Assembly: GCF_020520425.1 (NCBI RefSeq)
Contig: NC_079491.1
Span: 40,910,027 to 40,974,026, forward strand
From: Spinacia oleracea
Lineage: Eukaryota > Streptophyta > Magnoliopsida > Caryophyllales > Amaranthaceae
Direction: 5' to 3'
DNA length: 64,000 bases
Shown: in pieces, positions 43,500-53,754 of the stretch
How the letters are laid out: each line of letters begins with the position of its first letter
How positions within the stretch are numbered: position 1 is the stretch's first letter
The notes under the pieces: generated by a model
What the model saw: only the letters and a program-made list of their open reading frames with translations
Told to the model about the DNA's origin: nothing
The model's database searches: none
Translations under genes and position numbers: made by a program

Positions 43500-43897
43500 C
43501 TCGCCCACCCTCAGGGGGCGGGGTCTGCGTCACTAGCCGCGCAGGTCCTCAGTTTTCGAAAAAATAAAGTCTTCAAAATTAAGGAAGGCTCGCCATCTTC
43601 AGCCGGCGGGGTCTACGTCACAAACCGCGTAGGTCCTTATTTTCAAAAAATAAAAAAACAAAACAAATTTAGAAATAGATTCGTCCACTTCTATCGGACG
43701 GGGTGTCCACCCTTAGCGGACAAGGTTCGCCATCTTTAGCCGGCGGGGTCTACGCCACAAACCGCGTAGGTCCTTATTTTCAAATTTCAAAAACAGATTC
43801 GTCCACTTCTATCGGACGGGGTGTCCACCCTTAGCGGACAGGCTCGCCATCTTTAGCCGGCGGGGTCTGCGCCATTAAACCGCGCAGGTCCTTAGTC
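43500..43897. repeat. Tandem ~115-bp hairpin units in C
   Basis: Inverse orientation of the 17424-17975 block: units with GGCGGGGTCTACGTCACAAA, CCGCGTAGGTCCTTATTTTC and small inverted repeats (TTCGCCATCTTTAGCCGGCG; GTCCACCCTTAGCGGAC). About four units lie before the polypurine tract. Confidence 0.85.
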
Positions 43898-43914
43898 GTT
43901 GCAGCGATAACTTT

Positions 43915-44036
43915 TGCTGGATTTTCCTTAGTTTTACGTCCTATAAAAACAAGGGTGCTGGATTTTCCTTCGTTTACGTCCTATAAAAACCAGGGTGCTG
44001 GATTTTCCTTCGTTTTACGTCCTATAAAAACAAGGG
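43915..44036 (+). repeat. Three tandem 40-bp units with TATA-like core
   Basis: TGCTGGATTTTCCTTCG...CCTATAAAAACAAGGG occurs three times (starts 43915, 43956, 43996). B has a single related copy, inverted, at about 17300-17340, so C expanded it. Each unit offers a CTATAAAAA sequence. Confidence 0.8.
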
Positions 44037-44414
44037 GGTTTTCCTGTTTAACTAGCCTTGAAAATTAGAATTTTTTAAAAAAAACATTTTACCTCGTGAT
44101 TGGGCTTGGCCAGGCCTAATTACACTTTACAGCTTTGATTTCGAAAAACTCTGTAGATACTCCCAATGACAAAGTGAGGGAGTTTCTACGCACCTTTAGA
44201 TCCTTCCAATGACAAAGTGAGGAAGCTTCTATACTATCAGTTGACAAATCCCAATGACACGTGAGGGATATGTCGACACTTTAATTGATGACTCTTAAGT
44301 CAAATGTTATCACTCGGGGGCTCGTGAGACCCTCGCAAAACAGGTCACATACACCGTGGTTTGTGTGACGCACTCCGTCTAATACTTTGACCATCGTCTT
44401 ACTCCAAGACTCAG

Positions 44415-44431
44415 TCAAAGTGGGGGCTAAC
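44415..44431 (+). other. Polypurine tract of element C
   Basis: AAAGTGGGGGCTAAC directly precedes the 3' LTR, whose first bases are TATAGACACC instead of TGTAGACACC. Confidence 0.75.
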
Positions 44432-45891
44432 TATAGACACCTACTTTTGTCCCCATTCCCGAAAGGGAAAGTTTCGATGACGAAAGCATAAATCTCCACT
44501 TGACAACACATCTCCTATAAAATAAACGAATCTCAATTCCCCTTTTCATTTCACCCGAAACCTGCTATTTACGGAAACCTGCTAAAAATAGTAACTGCCG
44601 TAAAAGGTAGCTTCTAAAAGTGGCAAATCATAAAAGATAGAAACCTGTCAGAATTAGGTGTTGCATTCCAACATAAATCCTAAATGAGATAGAAAACTGC
44701 GAGAATCCTATTCCTAATATGATTCGGAAATAAGAGTTACGTATTAATTAAAATCCTAACGAGCCTAGAGTTCGTAACGGGCCCAAACGCATTCCGTCAT
44801 AAAATTGATACGCGTTAAAAGACTCGATTAAATCTCAAACTCTACGGATTTCAGGAATTCGAATATGACTAAAGAAAACAGCCCAGACCCTATTTTCAAC
44901 GCCTGGCTCTGGGCGCCGAAATCTTCGGCGCCCAGGCCTGGGCGCTGAAAATACCTGGGTACGTGTTTTTTCCTAATTCTTTGTGGATTAGAACTCTGCA
45001 ATTCTATCTTTCCACGAACTCTTCCCTATAAATAGACCCCTAAATTCGACGTGAAAAGAATACAACAACACACAATTATATTCTGAGTATTGACTCCAAC
45101 CCTTAGCCTAAGCCTCTCGCTGCGAAACTATTCACGCGTTCTGTCGCAATCGATCCATAAATCGAACAGAACGTATCCTGTCCCATAATTGAGATTCGTT
45201 AAATAAAAAGGAGAAATAGCAAAGTCAAAGTGGTTAGTTTTCTGAGAACCGTGACGCACCTCTCAAGGGTGCGTCGTAATGTGTCCCTTTTCGATGATTT
45301 AACTGCTTTCCTCGCCCTTTTTATGAACTGTTAAACTAACTAAATCTGATTGTTCTATCACGCCTAACAAATATAATATTTTTGGGAAATCGGATTATCA
45401 TGCTAGGTCCCTTAATGCTATTTAAATCAGATAGTCACGATCGAATTAGTATTATATGTTGCATATTGCTAAAATCAACTCAGATTAGTTTAATAGTTAA
45501 CGCATGTCCCTTCAATTATTTATGGTGAGCTAGTAAGGATATCCTGCCTCTGGAGTTATCGACGAGCGAAGTACTCCTCTCGGTAGTTACAGTCCCCCGA
45601 ACCCTCAATCTCTACCTTGCGAGTGTATGTTGAGAGATCCCCACACCAGGGATCACAAGGGAACCTACGGCCGTCGTGGTCAAACATAATTGCACTCCCT
45701 TTATGTCACGATAACCGGGTTTTGTCAGTTTTTCTCATTGTCGTTAAAAACTGAATGGCAACTCCTATATTACTAGTCAATCGGGTGTATACTCACAGGA
45801 AATCCAATTACACTTGATTGAATAAAAGAATCGTCACACCCACGAGGGACGAGGTCACGCATTAGCCTCGTGCTTTTTCGACCCCCTCACA
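44432..45891 (+). repeat. 3' LTR of element C
   Basis: The 1460-bp LTR starts TATAGACACC (G-to-A at position 2) and ends CCTCACA, followed by the GGGTG target duplication. TATA box is at 45027-45034. Confidence 0.92.
44895..44950 (+). repeat. Double-hairpin module 14 (3' LTR of C)
   Basis: Both stems are intact (CTCTGGGCGCC; GGCGCCCAGGCCTGGGCGC). The first arm is better preserved than in the 5' LTR copy. Confidence 0.8.
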
Positions 45892-46447
45892 GGGTGCGAG
45901 AATTGGCAGAATCACGGCACTCATATCTGACCCGAATGCGAGGTATCAAAAGCTCAGCCGGCTCCCCATTTCTAGCCTCGGTCCTCACAGCCTTATCGTC
46001 AGAACTCATCCACAACTTGTAGTTTTCAGAAAGACCCACAAAGCCATTTGTAGCTACGGCCCAACGCGGGAGACCATCATAATACTTAGCCCACGCTTGA
46101 ACCCGTGCTTGTGAAAAGGCCGCTACTTTAGGAGGTATCGTGTCAGAAAAGGGGATAGTCTGCCTTAAACCGTATTGACGCATGACTCGGTAAGGGAAAA
46201 TATAAATGGGCCGAGATAGCCCCAACAAGGAAACATAAACCGATACATCAGAACCCCCCGTCATAGTAGTCAAACCCCACCACGGTACCACCCACTTAAT
46301 AGAACAGATACCATGAGTAAAAAAGGAGGCCCACTCGGCCTCGTCCTGGCCTCGGTGCAAATCTTTTCGGTTACCCAAGGCTATAGGGCGATAATGTTTA
46401 GGATCGGCAGGAGTTTCCAAGAGCCTAAGCCGTTCCACGAGCTAAAT
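45892..46447 (-). CDS. Antisense gene of A, middle segment (exon 2, split by element C)
   Basis: The minus strand reads VERLRLLETPADPKHYRPIA, then EAEWASFFTHGICSIKWVVP, YVSLLGLSRPIYIFPYRVMR and RYECRDSANSRT, ending where C inserted. PYRVMRQYGLRQ resembles the conserved ILPYRVMRQFG-like motif of DUF7745/retrotransposon-associated plant proteins. The frame continues at 32802 after the target duplication. The 5' side follows an acceptor TTTTTTGCAG; an in-frame TAG lies just after that acceptor, so the exact splice or a small lesion is unresolved. Together with 46645-47246 and 62536-62578 it forms one gene. Confidence 0.65.
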
Positions 46448-46644
46448 CTGCAAAAAACGGGTACGATAAAAAAAATAATAAAAAGAAAACGGTTCCTGGG
46501 GCGCAGTTTCAACGCCCAGGACCAGGCGCCGAAAATTCCAGCGCCCAGCCCTGGGCGCTGAAACTCAGCCCCAAGGCAGGACGAATAAAAAATATATATG
46601 CAAAAAAAAAAACGTATACGTGCGCAAAGAAAAAAATCGATTAC
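46448..46644 (-). other. Intron of the antisense gene of A
   Basis: This 197-bp interval runs between donor GTAATC (46644) and acceptor TTTTTTGCAG (46448). It is T-rich on the minus strand and contains a complete double-hairpin module (46508-46563). Confidence 0.55.
46508..46563 (-). repeat. Double-hairpin module 15 (intron of antisense gene)
   Basis: TTCAACGCCCAGGACCAGGC and CCAGCGCCCAGCCCTGGGCG arms, complete, lying inside the intron. Confidence 0.8.
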
Positions 46645-47246
46645 CTGCAGTAATAGGGGGGCTTCCCTTAAAATATTCAGATTTGGCATCCTTCTTCAGC
46701 TCATCCGCACTCGGCAAAGTCTCGGCAACAACCAACGGCATAATAGAATAGCAACTTTCCATCTGGCTAATCAAGGGGATCAACCTTATGTCACCGAACT
46801 CACCATTGTTATTCGACAGCAAATAATGATTCAACAAGCAAAATACAAGGGCTCGAATATTCAATTTCTGTTCGGTCATATTCTTACTAGGCCTAAAGTG
46901 ATGTTTTACAAGTTTTGCCAAATTAACCTCATCACCTACAACAATTTCAGCAAGCATGTTAGCATCTAGTCCTAGGAAAGCCCCTATGGTTGTTTTACCC
47001 TCTTCAATAGTGCCAGGAGTGGCAGGGGTAGCATTAGTAGGATAACCAAGGATCGCAGCAAATTCATCTGGCAAAGGACATATTTCGTTGCCCCGAAAGA
47101 CAAAAATATGATGATCGGAATCCCAAAAGCTTAGGGCTGCATGCAGAAAATTATAGTCAATATTAATTTGTTGTAAGCCTAAAAATGCCTCTAAGTGGTA
47201 TTCTTTCAACAAAGCCTTTTCTATAGGAGTAAGGGCCCGTACCCAA
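46645..47246 (-). CDS. Antisense gene of A, exon 1 (DUF7745-like), split by copia D
   Basis: The minus strand encodes WVRALTPIEKALLKEYHLEA, ALSFWDSDHHIFVFRGNEIC, PLPDEFAAILGYP and LAKLVKHHFRP. The FWDxxxxxFxFxxxEI-x-P-x-x-x-EFAAILGYP pattern matches the N-terminal half of DUF7745/plant mobile domain-like proteins found in retroelements. The next 24 codons upstream in the visible frame (LINTEPHLLDLTLNAYLDQG) are antisense translation of the D LTR and do not belong. The authentic 5' end is at 62536-62578. Donor GTAATC follows 46645. The gene would encode roughly 550 residues in all. Confidence 0.7.
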
Positions 47247-48620
47247 TGAAGGAAATAATGCCCTTGGTCCAAGTATGCATTCAATGTTAAGTCTAATAAA
47301 TGCGGTTCAGTATTAATTAACAAGTTAATAATTCAGTGAGATCAAGTGAGCTGAATGCCTAGCTAGAGGCCGCTTCAGTTCAAGTGGAATTAATGATATT
47401 AATCCACAGCTTACTCTTGACTGAACCCGTAGGGTCACACAAATAGTACGTAAATGGATCAAGTATTTAATGGCATTAAATACTCCATCTATGGATATTC
47501 GGAATCGACGGATCTTGGTTTCAGTGGGAGCTGAGATCGTCACAGGCAAGAATGAATACTCCGGAAACGATGATATTGCCGGAAACGGAAATATGGATCG
47601 TATCGGAAATATAAATATTATCCAAGTCGTAGATGTTGTCGGAAACGGAAACATGGTACGTATCTGAAAATATTATTGGAAATGGAAATATTGCCGTAAT
47701 CAGAAATATTGCCGGAAACGGAAATATTGTCAGAATCGGAAATATTATCGGAATCGGAAAATAATTCCGGAAACGGAAATATTAAATATTTGTTCGAAAC
47801 GGAAATTGATTCCGGAATCGGAAATATTAAATATTGTTCGTATCGGAAATGAATTCCGGAACCGGGAATTTAATCGGAAGCGTATCGTACGAATAAACAT
47901 CGGACGAGCTTGCTAGACGCAAGGCCTAGCATGAAGCTAGGCCCAACGCCTAGCAAAGCCCGCGCGCGACCAAAGCAAGCAAAGCCCAAACGCGAGAGCA
48001 AGGCCAGCAGGCGCGCGCCCCTCGTGGGCTGCGAGCACTTGCTGGGCCTGGGCTCAGCGCGCACGCGCGCATGGCGGCCCTCGTGGGCTGCCGCGCCTGC
48101 GTGTGTGTTTGTGCTTGCGTACGAAACCTTGATCGGTTAGGATTCGTATAAGATTGATTTCCTAAGTCTACTAGATAAATTAAGTGATTGAATTTTAGAT
48201 TAATTCAGATTCACTAAATCGTTTCCTAGTAGGATTCTAATATCCGATACCCATGCCCTATAAATAGGTGATCAATGCTCACCATTTATATCGAGTATTC
48301 AAGTATTAAAAAGTGATTTTTGAGAGCAAAAATTCAGTCATACAATTGCCTATATGTGCCGAAAATTCTAAGTACCTTAAGGGCGATCCTAGTTGGTCAA
48401 GCTTAAGGCGGATCCGGACGTGCTGTGGACTATCTACGGAGGGACGACACTTGAGTCCTAAAGACTTGTTCTTGTTCGGTTCGGGCGCAGCTAGGGAAGG
48501 CACGCAACAAAGAGTATGCATCTAAACTATGCTAAATGATTATGTGTAAATAATATGCTTTCCTGGCTTTATGGTTTTTCCGCATGATTTATGAATTGTC
48601 ATATGTATCATAACATAACA
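47247..48620 (+). repeat. 5' LTR of copia D
   Basis: TGAAGGAAATAATG start, CATAACATAACA end. It holds a degenerate short tandem region rich in GGAAnCGGAAATATT (47560-47870), then a GC-rich stretch (CGCGCGCGACC near 47958). TATA box CTATAAATAGG is at 48258-48268. Confidence 0.92.
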
Positions 48621-48621
48621 G

Positions 48622-48635
48622 TGGTATCACGAGCC
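48622..48635 (+). other. Primer-binding site of copia D
   Basis: TGGTATCACGAGCC, i.e. the usual initiator-Met tRNA complement TGGTATCAGAGC with one inserted C. It starts 2 bp after the LTR. Confidence 0.75.
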
Positions 48636-51519
48636 TCTTATTATTTTCATAATCTAAATTGCATGAACATGGTTAAATATTACAAATTTGCAAGAATTAA
48701 AAGGGGTGATTAATTTTCGTAATTGTTAATTAATTGCAAATTGCGTTTATTTAATTATACGTACGCAGTTTTTCGGCAGTTTCTTCGTTACTAATCCAAA
48801 TCGAGTGATTTTTGTGTCAATTCCGCATGTAAAAGGCATTCTAAAATTTTGACAAAAATAATAGTATTTTACGGCCGAACCCAGAATTCTCAAATTCGAA
48901 GCCTAACTATGACTTTTCGGAGGTTTTAGTTTTTCGAATGCAAAATTTCGTAAATTTAAGATGTTAAATTAAATATTTGCGATTCTTGTTGATAAATCTT
49001 GAATTTTTGATTGACCTACTGTATATGTTTAACAAGTTTAAATGCCTATCCTTGTTAATTATGCAATCTAATTTGTAATTATGATTAATTTGTTGAAAAT
49101 TGGAATAATTTAGAATTAATTTGATTTTCATAATTGGTTATAATTTAATTAGATACCTATGATTAAAAACCGCCATAAAAATTGTAAATTTATGTTAAAT
49201 TTTAAATTTTTATGACCTAGACTTGAATCCATGTTAATCGGAAATCAATTGAATAATAAATTTTCGATTTTTCGCCCTAAAATTATGAAATTAATATTAT
49301 TTATTAATTTGTCATTAATTTTGAATATAAATTTTAAATTTTTATGCGATTCGCTCATATAACTTGCACGCACAAAGCAATGGACGCTACGTGTTACCCT
49401 TAAGGGGTGTTGTATAGTGCGGGCATGTGACGACGAGCAAGGGAGCTCGTCGCCCATGCGGTACGAATGCAATGAGCAAGGCCATGGTGCACGAGCACAA
49501 GGCAGCAGCCCTGCCTTGTGTCGTGGGCTGTGTGCGATGGGCGAATGGGCGAGGGCGAGAGCAAGGAACGAGCAGTCGCGTGTGGGCAGCAAGCGAGCTA
49601 CGCCACAGCGCGCACTGCCTCGCGCAAGCGTGCGGAGCCTCCCGCTCAGCGAGCGCAAGCTCGCGTGCCACGAGTGCTACGCCCAAGCATCGATCGCTCG
49701 CGCGCTGCGAGTGCTTGTTGCGACGTGCGACGAGCGCTGCGCCCAGCGATGGCGTGCGAGTGCTTGTTGCTACGTGCGACGAGCGCTGCGCCCAGCGATG
49801 GCGTACGAGTGCTTGTTGCTACGTGCGACGAGCGCTGCGCCCAGCGATAGCGTGCGAGTGCTTGTTGCGACGTGCGACGAGCGCTGCGCCCAGCGATGGG
49901 CTGCGACAGCATGCTCGTGCGTCGAGCGCTGGCGCGCGCAGCGAGCACCAGCTCGCGTGATGCCTTGCGATGGTGAGCAGCAGCGATGCGACGCAGCGCA
50001 TGGGCTGCGCGCACATGGCCAGCGATGGCTGTGTGCGTGTGGCCCATGGGCGTGCGATGCGTAATTATAATAAATTTTAATTTTGAATTTTGTATTTTAA
50101 TTTTGATTTTAATTTAATTTTGATTTTAAATTTTGAATATTGTAATTATAATAAATTTTAATTATTTATTTTTGAATATTGTACTTGGATTTTAATTTTG
50201 AATATTGTAATTATAATAAATTTTATTTATTCTAAGTATTTTACTAAAATTAAAATCATGAATTAATTTAAATACGACTGAAATTAAATTAAACTTTTTG
50301 GATTCAATTATAAATTTATATGAGCTTTAAATTTTAATTAAATTTGTATGTTTCCGGTTAGACTAGAAATACATTTTTATGTTTAAAATTAGTAAAGCAT
50401 ATGAATTTATTGGTTTAAGTGGGAGCCCTTTTTAGTCATATACTCTTGATTAGGTCTACAAATCCTTAAGGTTAAAACAACTTGATTAGAATTAATAAGG
50501 ACTGAATAATTTGTAGATTATTGGTGCCCTTGATTAATTACTGCAAATGTTTATGTGATGCATAATGTGTTTTACTAACCAGCTATGTGGGCCATTCATG
50601 ATAATGAATGGGTGAATGGTATATATATTGTATATGTACTGTTTTGCAGGTTATGAAGTGACTAGTATGGCCCAAATAGGATAGAAAATATGGTCTGCGT
50701 ACCATTAATTTGAATGTAATTGGTCTAAAGTACCAAAGTTGTTTTTCAATTCAAATATGGTCTGCGTACCATCAAATAGTTGTAATTAGTTTTAATTATA
50801 GCTTATTCTATTTGAAGAAAATGGTGCCTCCCACGGAGATTTTCAAGACGGACTTTGAAGTTAAAGCTTCAAGATGAAGTCGGGCCATACTAGATCACAT
50901 TTATCTTATGCATGTTTTAAGTTATTTATTGCTTTTAAATATGTCTTAAAATGCATGAGATCAAAAGCTTGATTATGTTGCATGATTAAGGATTTTAGTT
51001 CACTTAAAATCTAACCAACATAGTAAGAGCCTTAAGTTCCAAACTTAAAAATTGAGTTAAAAGGTTGGATATCCTTTACATCAATCTAGTAATAGTTTTC
51101 GCTCAGCGAGGTGTTACTTATTGGTCCTAAAGGGGCAAGGTACACAAATAATTGTGAGTACATGTTAGTTTTGGTGAAACTCAACGATATAAGTAAGGAG
51201 TCCTTTTATGTCGTGGCAAAATCGATAGGTCTACCTAATAAGTTCTTAGACGTACCTATCAACCAAGAATAGTTTCTAGACTATTAGCAAAAGGCTTTTG
51301 CTTACCTAAGATGTTTTAGGATTAAGTCGACAAACTGTGCTTAGTTCTTCAATGATTTTAGGATCTTGGAATCATTTTATTCACACCTGCCGGAACACAT
51401 AACTTGAATAAAATGCTTAATGAACATTGAATTATGCATGTATGCTAGAATTTAAGTTTATTAAGAGAAACTGTGAATGGTTATTTATTTGTTTATTCTT
51501 TTCAATTGTAGTTTTAAAT
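48636..51519 (+). other. Long leader of copia D
   Basis: 2.9 kb without a supported gene. AT-rich flanks surround an abrupt GC-rich block (about 49375-50060) with 49-bp tandem repeats. Open frames in the GC-rich block overlap in several frames and are composition artefacts. The adjoining 50060-50230 is low-complexity AATTTTAATTTTGA. Confidence 0.6.
49708..49904 (+). repeat. Four tandem 49-bp GC-rich units
   Basis: Units with TGCTTGTTGCGACGTGCGAC, GAGCGCTGCGCCCAGCGATG start at phase positions 49712, 49761, 49810 and 49859 (exactly 49 bp apart). 49 is not a multiple of 3, which argues against protein repeats. Confidence 0.9.
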
Positions 51520-51687
51520 ATGGCAAACAACAATTCATTCAACATTCGATCAATTCTCGAAAAGGAGAAGTTGAACGGGAAAAACTTCCTTGACTGGCAA
51601 AGGAACTTGCAAATAGTTCTTATGCAGGAAGAAAAGGAGTATGTCCTAGAAGAGGCGATGCCCGAAGCCGCAGGCGACGGGGTCACT
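51520..51687 (+). pseudogene. gag: Copia gag of D, N-terminal part
   Basis: ATG at 51520 begins MANNNSFNIRSILEKEKLNG, KNFLDWQRNLQIVLMQEEKE and YVLEEAMPEAAGDGVT, the N-terminal fold of copia Gag (LNGKNFLDWQRN is the typical LNGxNYxxW motif). The frame runs straight into a CACTA terminus at 51688. The last codon ACT is the target duplication and reappears at 56498. Confidence 0.85.
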
Positions 51688-51699
51688 CACTACTACAAA

Positions 51700-51935
51700 A
51701 ATTGGCAAAGAGATCTATTAAATAAGACCCATTAGGTAAAAAGCAGGTCTCTTTAGTGGAAGAGACCCCGTATAACAAAAAGCGGATCTCTTATAACGCG
51801 TGGCCCTGTTAAATGAAAAAGAAAAGAGCCAATTTCACAAAACACGGGTCTGTTATCTCCCGTGGGCCCCAATTGATGAAAATGAAGAAGCCTGATATCC
51901 AAAAACACGGGTCTCTTCTCCACACCCCTCCTTTT
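51700..51935. repeat. Left subterminal AGAGACC/GGTCTCT cluster
   Basis: GGTCTCTTTAGTGG, AAGAGACCCCG, GGATCTCTT, ACGGGTCTGTTATC and ACGGGTCTCTTCTCC succeed one another. These resemble subterminal binding motifs of CACTA elements. Confidence 0.65.
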
Positions 51936-53560
51936 TTTTTTATCTCTCTTCCTGTCTTCCTCTACAGCGAGCAAACAAAAGTTAAACTTTAATTTCTCTC
52001 TCCTCTACAACCTTCGACAATGTTCACTCTTCACAAAAAAAAAAGGAGTCTTAGTGAAAACCTAAAGAAGGCGACGGCGAAGAAGATCTTTGGAGCAGAT
52101 CTGCTATCAAAAGAAGCAAATGATCGAGAGCGGATTTCACTGGTATTTCCCTTTTCTCTGCAATGTTTGCTATTTGTTTTGAAGTTCTATCGTAATTAAA
52201 GGTTCAATCGTTAAAATTGGATGGTGATACTTGCCTAAGGTGTAGGTTTTTTAATTAGGGCAACAATTTGTTCTTTTTCAGCATCTCTAGTAAAATTGTG
52301 ACAATTGCAGGTATTTGATGTTATATTTGTCAGTGATAGATTTAGGTTTAATGTGTATTCAATTGAAATTGAAACTGCTTGATTTATGAAATTGTCCACT
52401 TAAACTTTAATGGAATAAACAACAGAAAAGGTGCAATTTTGCTAATTTGGTTCAATTAGACGCGATTCTTGGTTATTCGGATAATTATTGTTGGTTTATG
52501 TTGCTGATTGCTTGGTTTCAAACTCCAGAACTCCATTTATACGTCGACTAATCTTGTTGTTGGTTAACTGCCCGGAAGGTATTGTGAATATAATTATAGA
52601 AGGTGGGGAAGTTTTGTATCTATTTTCTGCAATTTTTTAGCAGTAGGTGCCCATGGTAATTCCCTTATTTTGTTGATATCCACCAGTCATAGAGAACGTA
52701 ACGAAACTGCTCCATCTTGTGCATTTAATAGTTCAGGACCTATTACAAGTATCCTGGTGTATAACCAACATTTACTTTTTTGAGTCTTCTATCTTCTGAA
52801 ATCTGCCACTGTTAATGGGCATTTGCATAGTCCATGACTTGAATCATTTGCATATTTAATGACTTGAATCAAAATTGTCTTTTTTAACAGGTTTTTTCCC
52901 CTGTATTTTGTAGTGGTGTGGCTGAACAGGGAAACGATGAAGCTACAAAGCTGCAGGTAACGAATTCAAAGAGGTTAGTAAAGGTAGAGGCACTCCTCTG
53001 TTTGCAGCTCCTGATTTATGTGCCTTTGGAACCTTTTTTTCCCTGGGTGCAGCAGTTCCTGAATGAGATCTTGTAAATTACCAAGCAGAAGTTTTGGTTA
53101 AAATAGCTAGGTAAAATAAGCTTATTACCTTATGTTTATCCCAACATATTTTGAATGTTATTGAATTTTTTTGTTGGGTGTTTGTCTGTGTGTTTGGAAC
53201 TGGTTTTGCTGGTGGTAGTGTTCAGGCCTATTTACTTGAGGTGTTAGCAATTAGCAGTAGTTTTGTACAAACCTTCTTAGAGATTTTTGCTTGCATTGCC
53301 TTCCTTTCTTGAATTGTTTATGAGTTGTTGAAGACACAATGTAATCAAAAGTTGAAAAGGACCAATTAATTCAACCAAGGTAAAGTCACCCGTTGCTTAT
53401 CGTAGTCGAATGACTTCTCTGCTTGCTAAAAGTACAGCTGATAACTTTATAACTTAAGTAAGACATTGTTTCCTTTCCTAGTTTTTTGTCTCAGTCATGT
53501 TACCGAAAACTGATTGGGTAGAAGTTTTCCTTGTCCACATTTTATGTACTGTTCTGGCCC

Positions 53561-53612
53561 CACTACTACAAAAGTTGGCAAAGAGATTCCTCAAATAAGA
53601 CCCATAATTCTC
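53561..53612 (+). repeat. Internal copy of the CACTA left terminus
   Basis: CACTACTACAAAAGTTGGCA, then AAGAGATTCC and AAATAAGACCCA, is closely similar to the element start at 51688-51732. It is either a nested truncated relative or an internal duplication of the end. Confidence 0.75.
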
Positions 53613-53754
53613 CTTTATGTTCGTTCTGATATTTTTGGTGTAATGCTCAGCTATATTTTTAAGGATTTTCTTGTTTATTTCTGATATATGCAGTGCTAGT
53701 ATATTTTAGTGATGTGAAATTATGATGGAAGTGATGTCTTTGTTTGAATTACAG

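Larger units (their letters stand above)
32803..45891 (+). mobile_element. Element C: full-length Tat-type gypsy retrotransposon with target duplication
   Basis: It has two LTRs (32803-34231 and 44432-45891), a primer-binding site, leader, pol, an antisense gene, hairpin repeats and polypurine tract. It is flanked by GGGTG at 32798-32802 and 45892-45896, a perfect 5-bp target duplication. The LTRs are very similar; the 5' copy is 31 bp shorter through one deletion near 33792. Gag is absent: the leader joins directly to the protease-RT linker. Pol has one amber stop and an integrase lesion. C interrupts the antisense gene of A, so it is younger than A. Confidence 0.92.

Noticed and set aside
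47247..47323. N-terminal 24 codons of the minus-strand frame 47323-46565
   Set aside because: They are antisense translation of the copia D LTR; the same codons occur at the other LTR. The host frame joins 62536-62578 instead.
49417..50064. 215-residue Arg/Ala-rich ORF and overlapping 177-, 133- and 110-residue ORFs
   Set aside because: They overlap in several frames of a GC-rich block with 49-bp repeats, which are not a multiple of three; stop codons are rare there by composition alone.
52020..52142. Possible first coding exon (MFTLHKKKRSLSENLKK) of a gene in the CACTA element
   Set aside because: Checked base by base, the frame changes at 52080-52083 and reaches a stop before the proposed GT donor.
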